A program made the translations under genes and the position numbers. Shown here piece after piece: positions 57,195 through 64,000 of a stretch of 64,000 nucleotides of DNA; position 1 is the first letter of the stretch, and the number at the start of each line of letters is the position of its first letter. The DNA comes from Herpetospermum pedunculosum. Lineage: Eukaryota; Streptophyta; Magnoliopsida; Cucurbitales; Cucurbitaceae. The notes beneath the pieces were generated by a model that ran no database searches, had not been told where the DNA came from, and worked only from the letters and a program-made list of their open reading frames with translations. The DNA lies in contig CM051531.1 of assembly GCA_028017165.1 (NCBI GenBank), positions 47,245,893-47,309,892 of the forward strand. Direction: 5' to 3'.

Positions 57195-58369
57195 CGGTAA
57201 AATACCTTTTTGGTCTTTGAGATTTAACATTTGTGTCGCTTTAGTTTCTGGATTTCAAAATCAGACAATCAAATCTCCAAATTTGAGAAATAGTTTAATT
57301 TAGTCCCTCACCGTTAAATAATTAACGAAGCGCTGACGTGTCTATTTTTAATAATAAAAAAAATTGTCTCGTCTCCACCCTGCTCTTCCCCTTCCTCTTC
57401 CACTCCTCTCCCTCCTCCCGCGAACTTGTCGTCGCTGCCGTCACTCCTCTCTCGCTCCCTCATCTCTCTCTTCTTCATCGGTTCTTCTTCACTTTTTTTT
57501 TTTGTTTTATTTTTTTTTCTCTTTTGCAGATTTGGGTTTTAGACCCATATATATGAAGAAAAAAAAACTGAATTCCTTAATCTGTTGTGAGAAACGTTTG
57601 AGGAGCCCCAAAAATCTCCTCTTCTTTGCCAGTGACAACATGGAACGAAATTTTTCACAATGGATTTTGGGGCTATCTTATTGCGTCGTCATTCAACCTT
57701 AATCGATAATTTGGGGTTTTGAGTTTTAATCGTAGCTCCGGACGATCTCCGACAATGGAGAGATGAGGGAGGGAGAGAGGAGCGACGAAGACAAATTCCA
57801 TGTTGAAGGAGAGAGGAGAGGGAGAGGGGAAAAGGGGATGGGGAAGGGGAAGGGAGGAAGAGAGAGTTTATTTATTATTTTTTTGGAAATGGTAACAGAT
57901 GTCAATTTAGAATAAGATAATTAAAAATATAGTATGTTTTAAAAATTTTGCGAATATGACAATTTCTATGGCTGATATCTTATGGCTGATAGAAGTCTAT
58001 CGCTGATCACCTCAACTTTTTATAGATTTTTGTCAGTGATAATAGTCTATCACTGATAGAAGTCTATCAGGGATAGAAACAAACTTTTTTGCCATATTTG
58101 CAAAAACATTTTAAAGTTTGCTAAATTTGCAATTAGTTTGGATATGATTGCTATTTGTGCAACCAGACTTTATTTTTTTATATTTTTAAATTATTATTTT
58201 ATTATTAAAAATGACACGTCAACCATCTGTTAATTATTTAACTGTGGAGTTAATTATTTAACGATGGAGTGACTAAATTGAACCATTAAGATTTTGATTG
58301 TTTAAAATCTAAGGACTAAAGCGACACAAATGTCAAACGTTGAACGTTGGACCAAAAAGCATTTTAGCC
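57195..58369. mobile_element. Mutator-like element with long inverted repeats
   Basis: Terminal inverted repeats of about 150 bp share TTTTTGGTC, CATTTGTGTCGCTTTAG, GTTAAATAATTAAC and GACGTGTC followed by TTTTTAATAATAA. Duplications TTATTTTAC (57186-57194) and TTATTTTAA (58370-58378) agree at eight of nine bases. The interior has a pyrimidine-rich block (57370-57540), a GA-rich block (57760-57870) and TATCACTGATAG words (57960-58075). No transposase. Confidence 0.85.
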
Positions 58370-58378
58370 TTATTTTAA

Positions 58379-58888
58379 TTAAAATATTGGAGAGAAGCAA
58401 AATGAGAGTTAAAGAAAAGGAGATAGATGGATAGATTGGAAGTGAATAATGGGAGAGAGACAAGGAAAATTGTGTTGATGAATGCACATGCGTGTGGCAG
58501 ATGGGTCACAGTGATCCTTTGGAAGGGCAAAGCTCATAGCCATAAACAAAGCTGCACACCACTGTAAAGCCGCTGCCCGCTGCTCTCTGTCTCCGCATCT
58601 TCTCTGCGCCATTTCCCAACATTGCCAACCATATTATTTACCAACATTTTCTTTCTTTCCTTTTCTACTTTTTCACTCAACAAAAACATGAAGGGACAGT
58701 TGCATACCTAGACCTTATTTGCCAATATGATATAATTTTAACCTAATTTAAAATTAGAAAAAAAAAACAAGAACCCGACCAAACAAAAAAGCAGAATAAA
58801 TGGAGTAAAATATCTCAGAACTCTATATTTCTATCGGTGATAAATGCGTATAGTTGATATACCATTTTTAATAATATATACGTAGTAG
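58379..58888. other. Low-copy-looking spacer with a short minus-strand frame
   Basis: The minus-strand frame at 58612-58409 starts MAQRRCGDREQRAAALQWCA, is GC-richer than its neighbours, and has a pyrimidine-rich stretch ahead of it. I recognise no domain and cannot call it a gene. Confidence 0.35.
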
Positions 58889-58897
58889 CCAAACTAT

Positions 58898-59630
58898 GGC
58901 TGTTTTTTAATAATATTGCATTTTTTAAAAGTTATTATAAAAATATTGTAAGTTTGAAACTATTTATAAAACTATTGTACTTTTAAATGGAGGTCGTCTT
59001 TTGAAAGACGACCTCGTTCCACATGGATGGAGGTCGTCTTTTGAAAAGACGACCTCGCTCCACATGGAGGTCGTCTTTTCAAAAGACGACCTCGCTCCAC
59101 ATGGATGACGACCTCCATCGGTATGTACTTCTTTTATTAAAAAATTGATATTTTTTTACTCAGATATTCAAAATTTTCAAAAAATGTATGGTTGAAAAGC
59201 TAACAGCGAGAGCTTCAATTTGATACGTGGTTTCACTATTTTTGGAGTCGTGTATCAAAAGATAGAGACCATCGAAGTTGGACTATAGTTCTTCAAATTT
59301 TAGAATTGAAGATTATTTTGAGGAGTGCATTAAAAAATTGATATCTTTTTATCCAGTTATTAAAAAAATTTGAAAAAAATACGGTTAAAAAGCTAACACA
59401 AAGAGCTTCAATTTTTTAATAAAAGAAGTACATACCGATGGAGGTCGTCATCCATGTAGAGCGGGGTCGTCTTTTGAAAAGACGACCTCCATCCATGTGG
59501 AGCAAGGTCGTCTTTTCAAAAGACGATCTTTGCTTGCGTGTCATTTAAAAGTGCAATATTTTTATAAATAATTTTAAACTTACAATATTTTAATAATAAG
59601 TTTTAAAAAATGCAATATTATTAAAAAACG
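58898..59630. mobile_element. Foldback Mutator-like element built of GTCGTC palindromes
   Basis: A perfect 9-bp duplication CCAAACTAT lies at 58889-58897 and 59631-59639. The arms pair over about 230 bp: TTTTTTAATAATATTGCA on the left edge and its complement on the right. Inside the arms, units of AGGTCGTCTTTTGAAAAGAC followed by GACCT, each itself a palindrome, occur three times on the left (58986-59090) and twice on the right (59465-59525), joined by CGCTCCACATGG. The loop is 59155-59400. No coding. Confidence 0.85.
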
Positions 59631-59689
59631 CCAAACTATTAGTGTTTAAATTGTCATGTGTTTTTTTTTTTTAACTATCATTGGTACGA

Positions 59690-60310
59690 TATTGTTAGCT
59701 TTATCTTTCACCCAAAGGGGCCTCATACCATTGAGATAATTGTCCTCATTTATATACCTTATTTCATTTCCTAATCAATGTGGGACTTTGTTTGTTAGCA
59801 TTCCTAATCAATCTTTCCCTCGAACAAAGTACCACGACCTCCCTCTCGCATATGACCGGATTACACTTGAGCATATTACCTTTAAATGCTCAACCATGAC
59901 CCTCAGATAGTCATATGGATTACACTTGAGCTAGCAAAGCTCAACCACAAATTCACTATATGACTAATTATGACATAGATCTGATTACATTTGAGCATAT
60001 TAACTTTAAATGCTCAACCACGATCCTCAGATAGTCATTCCAAATTACACTTGAGCTAGAGAAAAGCTCAACCACGACTGATACATAGCTAAATCTGGGC
60101 ATGACCCTCATGACTTCACTTTTGGTTTCACTCAAAAGGTTTCATACCATTGGAGATAATTGTCTTCCATTATATACTCATGATCATTCCCTTTCCTAAT
60201 TAATGTGGGACTTTGTTAGCATTCTTAATAAAACTCATGATCATTCCCTTTTCTAATTAATGTGGGACTTTGTTAGCATTCTTAACAAAACTCATTGAAG
60301 GGTAAGTAGC
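59690..60310 (-). repeat. Repeats with snRNA-type upstream element, minus strand
   Basis: In reverse, AACAAAGTCCCACATTA, a TATATAA about 25 bases on, then GACAATTATCTCCAATGG and TATGA occur at 60235-60140, with partial copies near 59700-59800 and 60240-60290. Between them a 125-bp unit (GAGCATATTAMCTTTAAATG onward) is duplicated at 59868 and 59993. It is the relative of the array at 30560-31110. Confidence 0.65.
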
Positions 60311-60407
60311 GAGTACTCTTTTTTTAAGTAATAACCCTCTACATCAACTTGCCTCAAATTTTTTAAATCTTCTTACTAAACTAGCAACCAAGTTTGTTTC
60401 CTAAATT

Positions 60408-60435
60408 TAAAAAAAAAAAATAAAAAAAAAAAATA

Positions 60436-60472
<37 letters not shown>

Positions 60473-60473
60473 G
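60408..60473. repeat. A run and (AAT)n microsatellite
   Basis: About 12 AAT units following A-rich sequence. Confidence 0.9.
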
Positions 60474-61107
60474 GTTGTTATAAACATAATCTCTACCAAT
60501 TTTACCAGTACACGCGAACTAATTTTCAAACATTTAGATAAACAGATTATTTCAACTCAATTATAAGTTTAAAGATTAGAATGAGTATAAAATCAAGGCT
60601 TTTATAAGGTCCAAAAATAATAGTTTCATAACAAATAAAATGGAGAAAGAATATCAAATAGAAAAGAATTATTATTTTCAAATCGTACATAAAAGAGATT
60701 TTTTTTAGTTAAACAATATGGGACCGAGGAATTTGAAAGTCGGATCTCTTCATCGAAAATGTTTGTTTTATGCAAGTTGAACTATGCATACATAAAAAAA
60801 GACTACTTAAAATAAGTTGTTATTAGTCTCAAATTATATTATCACATAACCTAATGAATAAGATACATCAATTTACCTTTCAAAGATGGATGGTTCAATC
60901 ACCCATCCCATAAAGGTTGCAATGGTTAAACTAAAAAAAAATAAAAAATAAAACAAAATAAGTGGTTATTAAGCTGATTATTTGTCAAAAAGTACAATAT
61001 CACATATATTTAAAAATGTTATGGTCCAAATTGTATTGGCACTCAGGCCAGCCAAGGAGTCGCTTTTTCTTTTCTTTTTTCTTCTTTTTTTTTATTTGGA
61101 TAAAATG
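60474..61107. other. AT-rich spacer with a SINE relic
   Basis: 60840-60945 has ATAACCTAATGAATAAG and ATGGTTCAATCACCCATCCC before an A-rich end, a worn SINE. Nothing else. Confidence 0.5.
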
Positions 61108-61680
61108 TGTTACGGACTACTCAGCCTGAGGTCATCCGCTAACGTTACAACCCACCTTTCCAGGAAGACGAGGTCACGATACGAGCATCAGACGAGTCAA
61201 GAATTTGGGGCCGACTCTAGGACTCCGAAAGTTCGGACTTAACAGGCCACCCGAAGATCTGTTGTTGTCAGGTTGTCTCTCGATCAACGTGAGAAATGGT
61301 CAACAAGACACCCTAGCTCACCTGATGGGACGACGGTACAGCAGCGCCCCCAATTCCCTCGAGAATCGGGGGACGACGGTCATCCACATCATAACGAGGC
61401 ACGTGGGTCGACTCCGGTCGGCCCAGATCTCCTCACCCCGGTCCAAGGATTCATATGATGGCGGGTCAACCGAACCACTCAGGGAACACTCCCTCCTCAT
61501 TGCCTATAAATATCCAACCTGTCCAAGGATGGGGAGATATGTGACAACGGGTAACTCTACCCAACCTCTCAACTACTCCTACTTATGCTCAGACCTTTCT
61601 AACTTAAGCATCGGAGATTTGTGGGCCTAGCCCCACAACGGTGCAAGCTTACGCTTCCTTTTCTCTTGATGGTACTCTAC
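61108..61680 (+). mobile_element. LTR-like segment, GC-rich, with TATA box
   Basis: It starts TGTTACGGACTACTC and is much GC-richer than its surroundings. A CCTATAAATATCC TATA box lies at 61503-61515, and ACTTAAGCATCGGAG (61601) resembles the text after the transcription start of some plant gypsy LTRs. I find neither the CA end nor a primer-binding site, so this is a probable LTR remnant. Frames inside (61205-61630) are chance. Confidence 0.45.
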
Positions 61681-61683
61681 CAC

Positions 61684-61935
61684 GTCGCCGGTGGTCCCCG
61701 CGACGAAACACACAGAGGCACGAAAAAGTCCAAAATCTGGATATATATGCAAAATTTCAGCTTCCCGAAAAATCAAATTTATCACTACTTAATGAAACTT
61801 AGTCGATTTGTCGCCGGTGGTCCCCGCGACGAAACACACAGAGGCACGAAAAAGTCCAAAATCTGGATATATATGCAAAATTTCAGCTTCCCGAAAAATC
61901 AAATTTATCACTACTTAATGAAACTTAGTCGATTT
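61684..61935. repeat. Perfect 126-bp tandem duplication
   Basis: Unit from GTCGCCGGTGGTCCCCGCGA to TTAGTCGATTT, at 61684-61809 and 61810-61935. I see no difference between copies, so it is recent. The length is a multiple of three, so an open frame continues through it as a 42-residue repeat, probably without meaning. Confidence 0.93.
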
Positions 61936-61941
61936 GCATGT

Positions 61942-62078
61942 TAATAATAGAATTTTTTTTTTTTTTTTTGCAACGGTATTTAAATTAAAGCGAAGATTGA
62001 ACCCATGACCTCATAGTTACGGACACAATCTTATGCCAATTGAGCTATGCTCGATTTGACAAATAATAATAGAGTTTT
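61942..62078 (-). mobile_element. tRNA-derived SINE, minus strand
   Basis: In reverse: A box AGCATAGCTCAATTGGCA, B-like GGGTTCAATCTTC and an A tail (T run 61953-61969). Duplications TAATAATAGAATTTT (61942-61956) and TAATAATAGAGTTTT (62064-62078) differ at one base. Sister of the copy at 19142. Confidence 0.88.
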
Positions 62079-62377
62079 GTCTCTCATACCTGTCAGCATT
62101 TAATGCAACCCAGTCGATTTGTGAATTCCCCTCCGGTAGTGAGCAGAACATTTCATTCATTCATCTCCTTCAACTCAATCGAGTGTAATTTTAGATTATG
62201 TTTTGGCTTATATAAAAATAAAAACTACCATATTTAAGGGTACTTCATCCCAATTTTTTTAGTAATTTGTTTAATGTTGAGATTTTTGAAAATAATTTGG
62301 CTGGTAGGACCCACATATCTTAGTTGTTGTTTTTATTTTAGTTTTATACGATTGATGTGTTATATAAAGAATGTATT

Positions 62378-63029
62378 TGTTGACCGAAAAATTTCGACCC
62401 ATCAGCAGTTGTCACGTCATTATTTACAAAAATGAATGACAAACTTACATGTGGGACGAATCTCAAATCGACAGGTGTCTCAAATTAAATTTGAAGACAA
62501 AATTGGTGAGCCTCAAGAAAACGTCACGTGTCTTCATCATGGCCGTTTGATCAAATAAGATCAAATTGAGTCATATTGCAATTGGACTCAAAATCAAATT
62601 GGCCCAAAAAGCAATTTAAATAGCAATTTGGCCCAAAGCCCAAACTCATATGACTGAGCCCAAAAACTCATTGGGCCCAAGCTCACTATGTTCCCATGAG
62701 AACTCTATAAATAGAGAGTCTTCATTTGCAAGGTTCGGAAAATTTCTACTCCTAAAAACTCAGAGAGAATTCACAAGCATCGAAGACTACTTAAATCCTT
62801 GGAAGACTGAACACTTCTTGAAGATAAAACACTTGAAGATTTCACCGCTACGCGGAGCTCAAGATTCAACCTCGAGAACAAGCAGTGAAATCCTCGAGTA
62901 CATTTACATTTAAGAGAGAGAATCATAGGATCATACATTAGAGATTGTAATCCAAAACGCACTGATACATATAAATCAAAGTTCATTTACACGTGTCGAA
63001 ATTACTTCATAGAAATCTTGGTCTGAACA
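62378..63029 (+). mobile_element. Solo LTR, probable
   Basis: It begins TGTTGACCGAAAAATTTCG and may end at TGAACA (63029), giving 652 bp. Flanking GTATT and ATATT agree at four of five bases. A good TATA box, CTCTATAAATAGAGAG, lies at 62702-62717, and the leader after it (AACTCAGAGAGAATTC onward) is typical of LTR R regions. No coding sequence on either side, so it is a solo LTR if the edges are right. Confidence 0.6.
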
Positions 63030-63347
63030 ATATTTTGTTTAACCTACCCTAAATTGACTATTTCTCTATATATGTTTAGACACTTTAATTTTGCTTTACT
63101 GCGCTGCATTTTTTTTGTTTAGTTTAAAATTTTAATATCATATTTTATGGTACTATTTTATTGTTATTCTAGATTTAAGTCTATAGTTTGATATAATTAA
63201 AGTCGATAACCGTAAATACAACGTAAAATATTCTATGTCACGATGTTACTAAGTTATGAGGTGATAGATTAGCTAGGTATGTGTATATATATAATTGTTA
63301 TACAACAAGAACAACACTAGCTAAGAACAAGTAATAAAGAAGTGATG

Positions 63348-63387
<40 letters not shown>

Positions 63388-63660
63388 CAATTGTATTCTA
63401 TCAATTGTTGTGGTATTGTGTCAAATGTTTCACACAACCGGTTATTTATAGTGTTTACACAAGAGTGTAGGTTAGATGGATAAATTGACTCATTTAACCT
63501 AGGTCGAGAGCGTTAGTTTATGTCTTAGGAAAATTATAAAGGATAGCAAAATAAATTATGCTAATTAAAAATTTAGCTACACTATTTTGAATTTGCAAAA
63601 TTTCAAAAGGTTAGATTTTTCATTTTTTTATATTCCCAATTTACCCCTCTTAACATTTTT
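63030..63660. other. AT-rich spacer with a long A run
   Basis: A run of 39 A at 63348-63386 may be a retroposon tail whose body I cannot recognise. No gene. Confidence 0.5.
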
Positions 63661-64000
63661 ATTTGGTGTATCAGTTATACAACTGATTTACTTAATATTT
63701 GGTGTATCAGTTCTATAACTGATTTACCTTCTATTTAGTGTATCAATTATACAATTGATTTACCTTCTATTTAGTGTATCAGTCACACGTGATATACCTT
63801 ATATTTTCTGTATCAGTTGTACAACTGATTTACCTTACATTTGGTGTATCAATGACACATGATATACCTTATATTTTGTGTATTCGTTGTACAACTAATT
63901 TACCTTAAATTTGGTGTATCAGTTCTCCAACTAATTTACCTTATATTTGGTGTATCAGTTGTACATCTGATTTACCTTCTATTGGGTGTATTAGTTATAC
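63661..64000. repeat. 36-bp minisatellite running off the window
   Basis: Units of GTGTATCAGTTGTACAACTG and ATTTACCTTATATTTG have anchors at 63665, 63701, 63737 and 63773 and continue with slight changes to the window end, about nine copies. Each unit holds the palindrome CAGTTGTACAACTG. In two units it is changed to CACACGTGATATAC-like text. Confidence 0.92.

Noticed and set aside
61205..61630. 141-codon plus-strand frame and overlaps at 61273-61500
   Set aside because: Frames on both strands over a GC-rich LTR-like segment; no recognisable protein.
63661..64000. CRISPR-like regular repeat
   Set aside because: The units are contiguous, without unique spacers, in a plant nuclear sequence: it is a minisatellite.

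Overview
The window is AT-rich nuclear DNA from a flowering plant. The evidence is spliced genes with GT-AG introns, plant-type LINE RNase H ends, Dof, PIF/Harbinger, CACTA and Mutator-like elements, tRNA-derived SINEs, and a 5.8S/ITS2 fragment of plant type. The repeat repertoire resembles Cucurbitaceae as I remember it, but the sequence alone does not prove the family. Only one clear host gene is present: a two-exon Dof zinc-finger transcription factor on the minus strand at 34506-35671. Almost everything else is transposon-derived.

Layout. 1-374: 3' end of a LINE. 772-7708: a complete PIF/Harbinger element with TAA duplication, terminal inverted repeats, an uninterrupted three-exon DDE transposase, an uninterrupted two-exon Myb/SANT-like gene, and a nested SINE. 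9024-10261: Mutator-type coding remnants, partly arranged as an inverted repeat. 12484-15770 and 22173-28978: two related CACTA elements in opposite orientation; the second has an AGA duplication and carries exon fragments resembling HSP90 and ribosomal protein eL33 (RPL35A). 16392-17795, 57195-58369 and 58898-59630: three non-autonomous Mutator-like elements with 9-bp target duplications. 31320-31920: a LINE fragment interrupted by a retroposed pre-rRNA piece (5.8S end plus ITS2, A tail, 17-bp duplication).

34051-34333: a small TAA-flanked MITE just downstream of the Dof gene. 36545-36800 and 46195-47085: arrays of tRNA-like units. 37591-39626: a 2-kb solo-LTR-like element beside a decayed LINE (39627-41890). 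44704-45250 and 49757-50424: truncated Ty1/copia pieces. 50860-52074: a non-autonomous Harbinger element whose termini match those of the autonomous one. 53764-55965: the 3' end of a Ty3/gypsy element with its LTR. 61108-63030: LTR-like segments. 63661-64000: a 36-bp minisatellite running off the window.

The parts that may work together are the Harbinger transposase and Myb-like protein, which in this superfamily act jointly, and the 1.2-kb Harbinger relative they might mobilise. The rest is mostly relics layered by nested insertion. Coordinates of relic edges are approximate unless a target-site duplication is given.
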